Of a stretch of 64,000 bases of DNA, positions 43,239 to 53,101 are shown in pieces. Location: NCBI GenBank assembly GCA_943372215.1, contig CALRXU020000011.1:62001-126000 (forward strand), written 5' to 3'. The first letter of the stretch is position 1. Each line of letters starts with the position of its first letter. A model generated the notes under the pieces. It searched no databases and was not told the origin of the DNA. It saw only the letters and a list, made by a program, of their open reading frames with translations. The DNA comes from UBA6183 sp943372215 (GTDB lineage Bacteria; Bacteroidota; Bacteroidia; UKL13-3). Made by a program: the position numbers and the translations under genes.

Positions 43239-43266
43239 AGCCTGCGGTAAACCGCGGGCTTTTTTG
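43239..43266 (+). terminator. Rho-independent terminator after the DUF2911 gene
   Basis: AGCCTGCGG (43239-43247), loop TAAA, CCGCGGGCT (43252-43260) form a GC-rich 9-bp stem (one wobble) followed by a T-run. It lies 27 bases past the stop codon. Confidence 0.9.
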
Positions 43267-43299
43267 TGGGTATAAAACCATACGCTGCGATAAAACAAA

Positions 43300-43420
43300 C
43301 CACAGCGAGCACAACGATGCGTAACCGCTGCGACCTTTGCGGTTAAAGCTCTCTGCAACAAACCCCTGTTGATGCGGATGCATTTAGTAAGCTGTTGCAG
43401 GACTGAAGTTTGTGAACTAT
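43300..43420 (+). repeat. Decayed repeat R2, copy A
   Basis: Blocks such as ACAACGATGCG, AACCGCTGCGACC, GCGGTTAAAGCT, AACAAACCCCTGTTGA and GCATTTAGTAAGCTGTTGCAG recur in the same order at about 45610-45725, with substitutions. Several parts of the set recur between (45420-45480). Confidence 0.55.
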
Positions 43421-43548
43421 AAGAAACTTGCCTGTTTTAGTTTAATTAGCCAAGCTTTTATTATATTGCAATTGATGGTCAATTAGAATTGAAACATAGA
43501 AATAATTATACCTTTTAATTAAGTATCAAAAATGCACATATACATAGC

Positions 43549-44187
43549 ATGAAATTACCTTTTTGTATTCTAATAATCATGTTGTTGCTTTTCAATGAAA
43601 CAAAAGCCCAAACGCAAGAACAGATATTAAAAGAGTTCTATCTATCCGAAAATGACTCTATTTTTCTAGCTAAGCGGTCATTAGATGGCTATAAAGTTTA
43701 CACTTTGGATTTAGGACTAATAGATTCAAATGATATATTGACTCAGGTAATACTAAACAATATTTCAGATAAAAATCATGAGCTGAAATACGAAACAAAT
43801 TCTTATCTATATTATATTAAACTTGTTTCATTTGATAGTGCTTATATGGTTCATGCAGGTAATATTTGGATTAGTGGTAAACGAGGAAGGCAAGAGTCGA
43901 TGAGGTTAGCAAATATCGCAAAAAAAGAAATTGATAACGGCAAAAGCTATAATTCGCTTTGTCAACTATATTCAGACGATCAAAAACCAAGTGAAGATTG
44001 CGATTTAGGCTGGTTTTTTAATACTGTAATGGTTAAAGAATTTGGGAATGAAGTAATAAAGCATAAAAAGAATGAAATATTTGTTGTTGAGACGGAATAC
44101 GGGTTTCATGTTGTAAAAATGTTTGACAATCCCTATAAGGCTGTAAAGTCAATCAAGTATGTAGTTCTAACCATGAAAAAAGAGTAA
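43549..44187 (+). CDS. Periplasmic parvulin-type peptidyl-prolyl isomerase-like protein
   Basis: The 212-residue protein has a signal peptide (M-K-L-P-F-C-I-L-I-I-M, cleavage near T-K-A-Q) and a C-terminal PpiC-like rotamase domain (about 98-195): H-A-G-N-I-W-I, an A-N-I-A-K-K-E-I-D-N-G helix with the phrase S-Y-N-S-L-C-Q-L-Y-S-D-D, then D-L-G-W-F-F and Y-G-F-H-V-V-K-M. It may assist folding of envelope proteins. The AT-rich codon use and repeats on both sides set it apart from the genes before 43.2 kb. Confidence 0.8.
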   Translation: MKLPFCILIIMLLLFNETKAQTQEQILKEFYLSENDSIFLAKRSLDGYKVYTLDLGLIDSNDILTQVILNNISDKNHELKYETNSYLYYIKLVSFDSAYMVHAGNIWISGKRGRQESMRLANIAKKEIDNGKSYNSLCQLYSDDQKPSEDCDLGWFFNTVMVKEFGNEVIKHKKNEIFVVETEYGFHVVKMFDNPYKAVKSIKYVVLTMKKE

Positions 44188-44281
44188 GTCGGTGGTACAA
44201 TATTTATCACAGTTTGTCCGCTATCTTACTAAACCAAATTCAACTTAGTTAAAGCAATGGCTAACATTAAAATAAATTGAT

Positions 44282-44830
44282 TTGAAACAAACTTTTGTGA
44301 TTATTTACATGGTTGTTTTCCAAGTTTTAACTGCCTACACACAATGTCCTAATTTATTAGATGGTTTAGGCAAAAAGCATGGTTACTGGTGCGAATACCG
44401 CAAAGAAAGCCGGTGGGTGCTTGATACCATTAATGTATTAGTTGCGGAAGGGAATTATATTCATGGTAAAAAGCAGGGAGAGTGGAAATACTATCCTGTG
44501 TTTAAAAATTCGGATATTGTAGGCAATATTCATAGGGTTATTTATTATCCTGATAGTGGTATCTTTATTAAGTCGGGCATTAGCGGAGAGTTTATATCTG
44601 AGGATTCGAGTTATTTGGTTAAAGTCAAACAAGATAACTTTGCTGATTCTTATTGTTTTAGAACAAATTCAGCGTCATACATCTGCATAAGAAGGTTTCA
44701 AGATGAGTGCTATTATTATAAAAAGGATGCTGGTAATTTTGAGGAGGCATACATAGCGATTAGAAGCAGATGGAAAACCTATGAACAGGTTAAATTGAAA
44801 AAAAATGAAAATCCTCCTGGACTTCGGTAA
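44282..44830 (+). CDS. Secreted hypothetical protein, MORN-like start
   Basis: The 182-residue protein starts at a TTG (44282) and has a signal peptide (helix around V-I-I-Y-M-V-V-F-Q-V-L-T-A-Y-T). The mature part opens with L-G-K-K-H-G-Y-W-C-E-Y and later H-G-K-K-Q-G-E-W-K-Y-Y, the motif of MORN-type repeats found in YwqK-like proteins, though only two units are seen. The rest is not recognised. It is in the AT-rich patch between R2 repeats and has no obvious partner. Confidence 0.65.
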   Translation: MKQTFVIIYMVVFQVLTAYTQCPNLLDGLGKKHGYWCEYRKESRWVLDTINVLVAEGNYIHGKKQGEWKYYPVFKNSDIVGNIHRVIYYPDSGIFIKSGISGEFISEDSSYLVKVKQDNFADSYCFRTNSASYICIRRFQDECYYYKKDAGNFEEAYIAIRSRWKTYEQVKLKKNENPPGLR

Positions 44831-44975
44831 TGTGTGGCCTTTGTTGCAATTAGTGTATTGGTTTAGTAAACAAGAGAATTGATAATTGTTGTGCGAACAT
44901 TTAAACAACTAAACCCCCAAGTTTAGGCACAAGTTAACTGCTAAAGTAGCGTAGGATACCGTTAATAGATAAAGC

Positions 44976-45368
44976 ATGAATATTAAAGCAGAACCTTTCA
45001 TAAGATATTCGGTAATAATTATATTAAGCCTCATATTTATTACATACATCTACCGAAAATCAATATATGAACCAAAGATTTTGAATGAAAACCATAGGTT
45101 CACTATTGGACAAATTATTAAAATAGAATTTGCCGCAGAGGGAGGGAGACATGCCGATTTTAGATATTACGTAAAAGAAAAACACTATATAGGAAGTATA
45201 CCATTAGATGGTACTAAAGATATCCAGCCTAAAGTAGGTCAACGCTATTTTGTTAAGTATTACTTATTAGATCCAACAATAGCAGATTTGATATTATCAG
45301 ATTTGGTCCCCGATAGTTTAATAAATATACCAAGTAATGGTTGGGAAATCATGCCTAACATTAATTAA
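44976..45368 (+). CDS. Single-helix membrane protein of unknown function
   Basis: The 130-residue protein has one N-terminal membrane helix (residues 11-27, Y-S-V-I-I-I-L-S-L-I-F-I-T-Y-I) and a soluble beta-rich domain (about 40-115) with G-Q-I-I-K-I-E-F and V-G-Q-R-Y-F-V-K-Y. The latter resembles the small beta domains of DUF3592-like proteins, but I cannot confirm it. The domain should face the periplasm. It is the last of three genes in the AT-rich patch. Confidence 0.65.
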   Translation: MNIKAEPFIRYSVIIILSLIFITYIYRKSIYEPKILNENHRFTIGQIIKIEFAAEGGRHADFRYYVKEKHYIGSIPLDGTKDIQPKVGQRYFVKYYLLDPTIADLILSDLVPDSLINIPSNGWEIMPNIN

Positions 45369-45752
45369 TAGCACTTATTATCCTTAATTGATGTAAACGT
45401 GAATTAAATAGCTCTCCTAGTTCTCTGCGGTTAAAGCTAACCACAAAGTTCACAAAGCAGGCACAAGGAACACAAAGTGCAGTCTTTAGGGGCTTATGCA
45501 ATCAATTGTTGAACACCACGCTATGACCTTTGGGTAACAGTTTTGCCCACTGCGGTTAAAAAACTTAATGACCTTAGTGCAGCCTAAGGTGTCCTTAGTG
45601 GTAAAATCCATTTATGATGAACACAACGCTGCGACCGCTGCTGTTAAAACTAACCACAACTAACCCCTGTTGACGAGGATTCATTTAAAGAGTTGTCGCA
45701 GACCTGTGGTCTGTGACAAAGAAAACGACCAAATTTTGAAATTATCTATTCA
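45369..45752. repeat. Repeat-rich spacer, including R2 copy B
   Basis: No gene is seen in these 384 bases. They hold decayed repeats of the R2 type: CTCTGCGGTTAAAGCTAACC near 45420, related fragments to 45600, and the full copy at about 45610-45725 with AACCCCTGTTGACG and a palindrome-like CGCAGACCTGTGGTCTGTG. Confidence 0.55.
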
Positions 45753-48173
45753 TTAAAAGCGACCCCTCAATGTAATACTCACATTTCTGCCTGGAGCACT
45801 AATGCCCGATGCAAAGGTACGGTAGAAGTTGTCGGTAATGTTCTCAATAGCCAATTGTAATTGCAGGTTTTTGCTGATGTAATAAGCCGCCCTTACATTT
45901 AAAGTGTACCAAGCAGGAGTGCCTTCTGTTGAAGCATAAATCTGGTTATCTTCACCAACCAAGTTATAGTCCTTTAACTTTTTCCAACCTTGATAGAGGG
46001 CAAAAAACTCCCCACGGAATTTTTTCAGTTTTAACGTAAATCCTGTTTTACCAAACATGGGAGGGATGTGGTCTAACGGATAATCTGTAGTGTCCGTTTT
46101 TATTCTGCCATAAGTATAGTTTAATGTACTTTGTATAGAAAATGCCGGAGTAACATCAGCAATCAGCCCCAAATTATAGCCGTAAATATAAGCTTCGGCT
46201 GCATTAATGGTTGTTCGCACAGCACTATTTGCTCCACTGTAAACAATAGAGTCTTGCCCATTAAAGGTGCCTTTAGCGGTAGTTAACGCATCGCGGTAAA
46301 TGGTATAATATGCAGTACCTTCTAGTTTTACTTTGTTTAAAATCATTTTAGAGATGCTTGCTTCTGCATTGTAAGTGTGTTCAGGTTTTAAATTAGGGTT
46401 TGGGACGATGATTGTTCCTGCTTTAGAATCAAACACTTTGGCTAAATCATCTACATTAGGGGCCCTGAATCCAGAAGAAAGCAGACCGGTAAAATGCCAA
46501 TCCTTCCCAGGCATAAATGAAAACCCAATATTGCCAACAAAAGCAAAAGGTTTTTGCGTAATGCTGTTAAATGGAAAGGGATAAAAAGTAGTATCTTTAA
46601 AATCAGCATTTAGTTGTACATGGTTAAAACGTGTGCCATTGTTCAGTATCAATTTTTTAGAAATTTCCCAGCTATGCAGAGCGAACAAAGCAATAGTTTG
46701 CATGGTTGAGCCTCCATCAGGGTAGCGGGTGCTTAGGGGAGATGAAACACCTGTTACGATGTTTTCGGCATTGGCAGTAGAAGTTACATTGTTGTATTGA
46801 ATATCCACTCCATATCGGATTTCATGTTTACCAACTTTTTTCTCGAAGTCAGCATTAATGGCATACACAGCAACTTGCTCCTTGCGGTGGTTTAGGGTGT
46901 TGTTCTTAAACTTGCGATCATGTCTGCTCTCTTCTATATCCTGGTAACTTAAAATTACATTGCACTCATTAAATAGCAGGTGGTATTTTTTTACATTTAA
47001 GGTGTATGATGTCAATAAGCGCTTTTGTGGGCCATAATACCATTCCGCATTTCTAAGAACACCACCTGAGGTTTCGGTTAGTCTATCATACCGATTGATG
47101 TTGGAAGTGGTGGAGTACTGGAAATTAATGGTGTGGTTCATGTACTGGTTTTGTTTGTAATACACTTTTTGCAAAAAATCAATTTGTGAGTAACCTGATT
47201 GTTTTTGAACATTGGGATTCTTGTTGCTTATCATAGAATCCTTTCCATTAACACGTTCACTGTAAACAATGCGTTTTCCCCAATCACCATAAAACGGATT
47301 GCGGTTGGCACCTTGGGTAAGGTCGTCAAAATCGGAGTAAGTAATACCAGTTAAAAAGGCGATTTTTTTTAAGCCAATATTCACATCTGCATGAACAGTT
47401 TTTTCATTATTGGCACTGCTGTAGCGTACAAAAGAGTTGCCTTGTACCAGTGTTTTGTTTATTGTACCCAATACCGGTTTTTTGGTGTAAAAATTCATTA
47501 CACCGCCCAGTGCATCACTGCCATACACAACCGATCCTGCGCCAAATAACACTTCCGCTCTATCAACCATGGTGTTGTCTAAGGTAATAATGTTTTGTAA
47601 GTGCCCTCCTCGGAAAATGGCATTATTCATGCGCACCCCATCAACCACAATAAGCACTTTGTTGGCTTCAAAACCCCTGAGTACAGGGCTACCACCGCCC
47701 AATTGGCTTTTTTGCACAAATACATTTCCGCTGTTTTGTAACACATCAGCCGTGGTTTGTTGGTTCATAAAAGCCAATTCTTTGGCATTAAGCACCATAA
47801 TTTGGCGTGGCACATCCGATTTTTTTTCTTCAAAACGGGTTGCAGAAACCACCACTTCGTTTAATTCAAATTTAAGCTCAGTTAAAAAGATGGTATAATT
47901 TTGTTTGCGCAAATCTGCTAATAATATTCGTTCGGCTGCATAACCTTTTGCTTTAATAGTGAGTGTGTCTATTGTTTCGGGTAAATTGAGTGTTATTTTA
48001 CCGTCTTTGTTTGTGGTAAAATTAAAATCAGGCGTTTTTGAAAGCGAAATTATTGATTCAGACACTGGTTGTAATGTAACCCTGTCTTTAACAACTATGA
48101 GTTGTTGTGCATGGCAAATTGATACCATGAGCAACATCACTACAAAAAGGAATTGTTTTTTTTGTTTCATCAT
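45753..48173 (-). CDS. TonB-dependent haem/haemoglobin-type receptor
   Basis: The frame opens at 48200, but I choose the ATG at 48173, which begins M-M-K-Q-K-K-Q-F-L with a good signal peptide (cleavage near C-H-A-Q). The 806-residue receptor has a carboxypeptidase-like N-terminal domain, a TonB-box region with E-V-V-V-S-A-T-R, and a plug (about 100-230) with L-R-G-F-E-A-N-K-V-L-I-V-V-D-G-V-R-M-N. A 22-strand barrel follows, ending R-G-R-F. The plug wording is typical of haem/haemoglobin receptors. No haem-uptake operon partner follows, and ligand identity is inference. Confidence 0.9.
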   Translation of the reverse strand: MMKQKKQFLFVVMLLMVSICHAQQLIVVKDRVTLQPVSESIISLSKTPDFNFTTNKDGKITLNLPETIDTLTIKAKGYAAERILLADLRKQNYTIFLTELKFELNEVVVSATRFEEKKSDVPRQIMVLNAKELAFMNQQTTADVLQNSGNVFVQKSQLGGGSPVLRGFEANKVLIVVDGVRMNNAIFRGGHLQNIITLDNTMVDRAEVLFGAGSVVYGSDALGGVMNFYTKKPVLGTINKTLVQGNSFVRYSSANNEKTVHADVNIGLKKIAFLTGITYSDFDDLTQGANRNPFYGDWGKRIVYSERVNGKDSMISNKNPNVQKQSGYSQIDFLQKVYYKQNQYMNHTINFQYSTTSNINRYDRLTETSGGVLRNAEWYYGPQKRLLTSYTLNVKKYHLLFNECNVILSYQDIEESRHDRKFKNNTLNHRKEQVAVYAINADFEKKVGKHEIRYGVDIQYNNVTSTANAENIVTGVSSPLSTRYPDGGSTMQTIALFALHSWEISKKLILNNGTRFNHVQLNADFKDTTFYPFPFNSITQKPFAFVGNIGFSFMPGKDWHFTGLLSSGFRAPNVDDLAKVFDSKAGTIIVPNPNLKPEHTYNAEASISKMILNKVKLEGTAYYTIYRDALTTAKGTFNGQDSIVYSGANSAVRTTINAAEAYIYGYNLGLIADVTPAFSIQSTLNYTYGRIKTDTTDYPLDHIPPMFGKTGFTLKLKKFRGEFFALYQGWKKLKDYNLVGEDNQIYASTEGTPAWYTLNVRAAYYISKNLQLQLAIENITDNFYRTFASGISAPGRNVSITLRGRF

Positions 48174-48200
48174 AAAAAATGCTTTGACCAAAGCAAACAA

Positions 48201-48710
48201 ACATTGTTAGCTTCAAGTATAATGTAAATTAAGCACTATTTTAAAGAAAAAGCCGCCCACCCAGATTGCTCAGAATGGAACGGCCTTATTGTTAGGGGGG
48301 CTCTTATAAATTTACCGGCTTATGCAATAAGCAAGGTAAATCAGTATTGTTTTTTGCTTGCATTTGACAACCTATACCAATTTTTGCAGGCTGTTTATTA
48401 CATTCCAAACATAAGGTTGTATTTATAAATTATGACAATTAACCAGGGTACATGTTCATGCACCTTTAAAATAAACATAGGATATTAAGAAAACAGTACA
48501 CCAAAAAATGATTTGGTGCGAAGGATTAAATTGGTTTAATGTAAATGAATGAAAAAGGGCTTTTTTTTTCAATAAAGCCGCTTATCCTTTCATTAGGTAG
48601 TTTAAACGTTAAAAATAACTTTTTGGTGTCCAAACACCCCGTCAGCAGCGAACTGTGGCTTATTTCATATTCAATTCTATGTTGTATCTCTGTAGTTATT
48701 TTTAAGGTAA
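48201..48710. other. Intergenic region with several hairpins
   Basis: These 510 bases hold no gene. A stem GGCTTT-9-AAAGCC at about 48558-48580 and AT-rich stretches are seen. The region must contain the divergent promoters of the receptor and of the sensor kinase. Confidence 0.4.
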
Positions 48711-51677
48711 ATGAAGCACTTTCTCTCTCTTGCATATGGCATCATGCTATTGTTGTCTGCACAGGCACAATATGTGCAGCATTTTGGAGAAAGAGAGGGG
48801 TTATCCAGTAGAATAGTACAACATGCATTGCGCACCACAGATGGTTATTTGTGGGTGGCTACTTACAATGGCTTAAATCGATTTAATGGGTATGAGTTTT
48901 TACACATTAACAAAACAAATACCAATAAACTTACCTCAAATTTTATTACCTGTATTTTAGAAGATACCAATCATTTGTTGTGGGTAGCCACTGATAACGG
49001 GATTAACTTGTTGGATTTAAACAGCCATCAAATTGTGCAGGTATTTCAGCAAGGCAAAACGCAAGGCCATTTATCCAGCAACTATGTGTTACAAATCTAT
49101 CAGTCAAGCAACAAAACAATTTGGATTAGTACTGTTGATGGTGTTTTGCACCAATACTTGGGCGCAGGTAAGTTTAAACAATTTAAAAATCCTTACGCTG
49201 CTGATGGCACTTTTGGTTATCGCTTAAAAATAACAGAATACCACAATAGTATTTGGCTTAAATCAATGGATAAGGGATTGTTTCGCCTAGATGTGGCGAA
49301 GGGTAGGGTGGTGTCCAATTACCTAAGTAACCAAAAGTCAAACGATGAGTTGGGTATTGGTGTGGTACCAACATACGGACTTGTGGCAATGTTTAATGAT
49401 GGGGTTAAAGTGTATGATGAATTTGCGGATAATTTTAAACCACTCATAGTGCCGGGTGTTCAAGAAGTATTTTCCATGGTAGCTGATGAAATGAATAATA
49501 TTTGGGTTACTGCTGTTCAACGAAAAAGTTTGTTTAAAGTAACTGATGGTAAAGCGGTGGAAGTAACAAATCACTTATTTGATTTTTCGGAAAATATTCA
49601 CATTAGCTCCATATGTGTTGGTAAAAGCAATGATTTATGGGTTTGTACCAATAATGGGTTGTTTAAATTAATTAATGAACAACCATTGTTTACTTATTTG
49701 TTAACTAAGGGACAGGTTAAAGAAAAATTTTATACACCCAGCTTTAGGGGGATGTTGCAAACACCTAATGGTGATGTTTTTATTGGGGGTTATGGCGGAT
49801 TATTTAAGTTGAGCCATTCCCGCATTAAGCAATTATTGGATCATAAAATACCCTGGAGCCCGTCTATGCTTATTGATTGCGACAATGATTTTATTTGGAT
49901 GATTAGCGAAGGGTTTGGCTTGGTAAAAGTAAATAAAAAGACTGGTCAAATTGTAAAACACCAACGTGATCCCAATCGCTACAATTATCTCCTATCGGGC
50001 ATTTTGGAGCAAAACGGCACCTTTCTGTTGGGCGGGTATGATGAGTTGGCATGGTATAATCCCTTAACCAACCAATACTCCGATTATAACCTGTACTTTA
50101 AGGGGCAGCATTATCCTAGGCCCTATGTCAAGTGTATTTTTAAAAGTAGTGTAAACGAGCTTTGGGTTTGCACCAATCATGGTGTTTTTGTGTTGGATAA
50201 AAACCGCAACATAAGAGCCCGTTATGCCGAAGATGAGAAACCACCCTATCAAATAAAGGTTAATCAGATTTATCACATCTCAGAAGATTTGCAGCACCGT
50301 TTATGGCTATCAAGCAATGGTGGTGGGGTAATTTGCTTAAACAATAAAGGTCAAGTGATTAGAAACATTACTACGGATGATGGTTTGGCTGATAACCGGG
50401 TGGCTTTTAGCATTTGCGACTCAAACAACAAGCTTTGGATAGGTACGTTTAATGGCCTCACTTCAATTGACCAAAACAACAAAACCACCAATTATTATCA
50501 GGAACATGGGATTTCCAGCAATGAGTTTAATGCCTCCTCCTTGTTGTACAGAAACGATGGAACAATCATGATGGGAAGCATTAATGGAGTTAACTTGGTT
50601 AAAACCAAACGCACGCAGCCTTTAAGTCATGTTTCTGGGAATCATATTGTAATTTCCTCTGTTGAAATGCTGGCCAATAACAACGAAATCAAACAAATTC
50701 ATCAAGCAAGTGCTATCAGCAAAGGTATTCAACTCAAGCAAAAAACAAGTTATCTGGCTATTTCTTTTTTTAATACCGATTTCAGGCATCCAGACAAAAA
50801 TATATTTTTTTATAAGCTGGAAGGCTTAAACAACAACTGGATTCCATTGGGTGATAAAAACTACATCCGCTTTGCCACATTGGCCCCAGGCAATTACACC
50901 CTGCGCATTAAAGGAATAAGTGCCGGCAATATCCAAGAGGCAAAGGAGGCTTCTTTTCAAATAAAAGTAGCCGAAGTGTTTTACCGCACATGGTGGTTTA
51001 TTCTAATCGTGGTGTCCTTCTTATCCCTAATGCTTTTTTATATTGTAAACCTAAAGGTTCAAAAAATACAAGAAGTGTCATTGGTGCGTGCAAAAATATC
51101 CAACGATTTACACGATGATGTGGGAAGCGTACTTACCAGAGTGGCTATGCAGGCTGAATTGCTACAGGAAGAAGTGGGTAAGGATCAACAGGCCACTTTA
51201 AATAATATCATCAAAACGTGCCGCACTGCCATGTCAAATATGCGTGATGTAATATGGAGTTCGGATGTCAGGTATAATAACATTGGAAACCTGTTTGATA
51301 AAATAACGGAAATGGTGCAACAAACCATGGAACAATCCCACATTGCTTATAAGTTAAACTATGATGAAGAAGTAAAAAGCATGAAAATATCACCCGATAA
51401 TAAGCAGGAGATTTTCTTTATTATGAAAGAGGCGTTTCATAATATTGTGAAACATTGCAAGGGCGATGTTGTAGAATTAAATGTTTATCGGGTAAAGGAT
51501 CAACTTGTTTTTTCAGTTTATAACAATGGCACTGTAGCTCAAAAACAACTGCAAACAAGTAGTGGATTAAATAACATGTACATGAGGGCAACACGTATCA
51601 AAGCCAATTTTACTATAGATGTTACAGACGGTTTTTTGGTAAAGTTGATTATCCCTATAAAAAAGAAGCTATTTTAA
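48711..51677 (+). CDS. Two-component propeller sensor kinase, LytS/HisKA_3 type
   Basis: The 988-residue protein has a signal peptide (cleavage near A-Q-A-Q), then about 14 two-component-propeller repeats (V-A-T-D-N-G-I-N-L, L-W-V-C-T-N-N-G-L) that form two seven-bladed beta propellers, and a Y_Y_Y domain (about 650-745). One membrane helix (about 765-785) is followed by a HisKA_3 domain with His801 in N-D-L-H-D-D-V-G-S and a HATPase with K-E-A-F-H-N-I-V-K-H. This architecture is that of Bacteroidota periplasmic sensors of sugars or other ligands, but without the AraC output domain of hybrid systems. Its stop overlaps the next start (TAATG). Confidence 0.93.
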   Translation: MKHFLSLAYGIMLLLSAQAQYVQHFGEREGLSSRIVQHALRTTDGYLWVATYNGLNRFNGYEFLHINKTNTNKLTSNFITCILEDTNHLLWVATDNGINLLDLNSHQIVQVFQQGKTQGHLSSNYVLQIYQSSNKTIWISTVDGVLHQYLGAGKFKQFKNPYAADGTFGYRLKITEYHNSIWLKSMDKGLFRLDVAKGRVVSNYLSNQKSNDELGIGVVPTYGLVAMFNDGVKVYDEFADNFKPLIVPGVQEVFSMVADEMNNIWVTAVQRKSLFKVTDGKAVEVTNHLFDFSENIHISSICVGKSNDLWVCTNNGLFKLINEQPLFTYLLTKGQVKEKFYTPSFRGMLQTPNGDVFIGGYGGLFKLSHSRIKQLLDHKIPWSPSMLIDCDNDFIWMISEGFGLVKVNKKTGQIVKHQRDPNRYNYLLSGILEQNGTFLLGGYDELAWYNPLTNQYSDYNLYFKGQHYPRPYVKCIFKSSVNELWVCTNHGVFVLDKNRNIRARYAEDEKPPYQIKVNQIYHISEDLQHRLWLSSNGGGVICLNNKGQVIRNITTDDGLADNRVAFSICDSNNKLWIGTFNGLTSIDQNNKTTNYYQEHGISSNEFNASSLLYRNDGTIMMGSINGVNLVKTKRTQPLSHVSGNHIVISSVEMLANNNEIKQIHQASAISKGIQLKQKTSYLAISFFNTDFRHPDKNIFFYKLEGLNNNWIPLGDKNYIRFATLAPGNYTLRIKGISAGNIQEAKEASFQIKVAEVFYRTWWFILIVVSFLSLMLFYIVNLKVQKIQEVSLVRAKISNDLHDDVGSVLTRVAMQAELLQEEVGKDQQATLNNIIKTCRTAMSNMRDVIWSSDVRYNNIGNLFDKITEMVQQTMEQSHIAYKLNYDEEVKSMKISPDNKQEIFFIMKEAFHNIVKHCKGDVVELNVYRVKDQLVFSVYNNGTVAQKQLQTSSGLNNMYMRATRIKANFTIDVTDGFLVKLIIPIKKKLF

Positions 51678-52315
51678 TGATGGAAAATATAAAAATACAA
51701 CTAGCCATAGTAGAGGATGATAAACACATTAGACAGCTACTGATGGATTATTTTGAAAAAGACAAAACCCAATTTGTAGAAGTATTGTCGTTTAACAGTG
51801 TAGAGGAAATTTTAAACTACCCCGCTAATTTAGATAAATACATTGTGTTGCTTGATATTAACTTACCGGGTATGTCTGGGGTAGATGGCATTTTTTACAT
51901 CAAACAAAAATGGTCAATGATAGAAATTATCATGATTTCTGTATTGAGTGATAGCAATAATATATTTAAGTCCATTTGTGCCGGGGCCTCTGGGTATTTA
52001 GATAAAGATACCCCACTCAGTAAAATTAAAGAGGCCATTATTGATTTAAGCCAAGGGGGATCGCCCATAACACCCGCTATTGCGCGAAAAGTATTTGAGT
52101 TTTTTCAACCCAACAAAAAATTAACTGAAGATTTAACCAAAAGAGAAAGAGATGTGGTACAAGGTTTGGTAGAAGGACTGAGTTATAAATTAATTGCAGC
52201 CAAACTGGAAGTTTCAATTGATACGGTTAGAAAATACATCAGAAAGATATACAGCAAGCTTCAGGTAAATAGCAAAGGGGAATTACTGGCCATGTACCGT
52301 CAAATTAACAACTAG
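51677..52315 (+). CDS. NarL/LuxR-type response regulator
   Basis: The 212-residue protein has a receiver domain with phosphoacceptor Asp60 in V-L-L-D-I-N-L-P-G-M-S-G and a LuxR-type helix-turn-helix (about 148-205) with L-T-K-R-E-R-D-V-V-Q-G-L and Y-K-L-I-A-A-K-L-E-V-S-I-D-T-V. It starts within the stop codon of the propeller kinase (TAATG), so it is the cognate partner. It probably activates genes for uptake or surface proteins; a TonB receptor is the divergent neighbour of the kinase. Confidence 0.93.
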   Translation: MMENIKIQLAIVEDDKHIRQLLMDYFEKDKTQFVEVLSFNSVEEILNYPANLDKYIVLLDINLPGMSGVDGIFYIKQKWSMIEIIMISVLSDSNNIFKSICAGASGYLDKDTPLSKIKEAIIDLSQGGSPITPAIARKVFEFFQPNKKLTEDLTKRERDVVQGLVEGLSYKLIAAKLEVSIDTVRKYIRKIYSKLQVNSKGELLAMYRQINN

Positions 52316-52387
52316 CCAATGTAATTCACTCTTTGGGCATAACAAGCGTGCTAAAATAACAAAGCAGATAGTTACCTTTGCTTTACC

Positions 52388-53101
52388 ATGAAAAAACACA
52401 TCATTTTAAGCATTGTATTGGTTTTTACATTGCTTACCGTAAAAGCACAAAACAACACCCATTATCCACCACAACCTATTATTGAAGTAACTGGCAGTGC
52501 TGAGCTGGAGATTATTCCGGATGAGATAAACGTAAGTGTTACCATTAGAGAATATATGGTTGATCGCAAAAAGACAAACATTACCGATATTGAAAAAGAA
52601 TTTAGGAGTGTGTTGGATAAGCTTAAAATAGAGCCTAAATCAATCTCCTTGGAATCTGTTTATGGCAATTACGATTACGACTACAAAACCAATAAACGTG
52701 GGGAGTTTTTAAATGCCAAGGTTTATCGGATTAAGTTTACCGACCTTGAAAAATATAACCAATTGGTTACCATGCTTGATAAAAAAGGCATTGAAAATGT
52801 ATACATATCAAGCACCAGCCATAGCAAAATAGAAGAGTATAGAAGGCAGGTAAAAGTAGAGGCCCTAAAGGCTGCCAAAGCAAAGGCCGATTTAATGTTG
52901 CAAGCCCTGAATAAGAAAACGGGTGAGGTAATGTTAATCCGTGAACGAGATAATAATATGGGTTATCCCATGCCTTATATGAAAGCACAATCCAATATGG
53001 TAATGGAATCAGATGCGGAAAAAACACCTGCTGAGCCAATTGAAATGCAGAAAATAAAAATACGTTACGAAGTAGAAGCCCACTTTTTAATAGTACCATA
53101 A
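52388..53101 (+). CDS. SIMPL-domain (DUF541) periplasmic protein
   Basis: The 237-residue protein has a signal peptide (cleavage near V-K-A-Q) and the SIMPL/DUF541 domain, with I-E-V-T-G-S-A-E-L-E-I-I-P-D-E-I at the start and E-A-L-K-A-A-K-A-K-A-D-L-M near residue 160. These proteins form oligomeric periplasmic assemblies of uncertain role. It overlaps the next gene by one base (TAATG) and heads a tight plus-strand run. Confidence 0.9.
   Translation: MKKHIILSIVLVFTLLTVKAQNNTHYPPQPIIEVTGSAELEIIPDEINVSVTIREYMVDRKKTNITDIEKEFRSVLDKLKIEPKSISLESVYGNYDYDYKTNKRGEFLNAKVYRIKFTDLEKYNQLVTMLDKKGIENVYISSTSHSKIEEYRRQVKVEALKAAKAKADLMLQALNKKTGEVMLIRERDNNMGYPMPYMKAQSNMVMESDAEKTPAEPIEMQKIKIRYEVEAHFLIVP

Noticed and set aside
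48545..48811. 88-codon plus-strand ORF upstream of the propeller kinase
   Set aside because: It overlaps the kinase start in another frame and shows no coding pattern or start signal.
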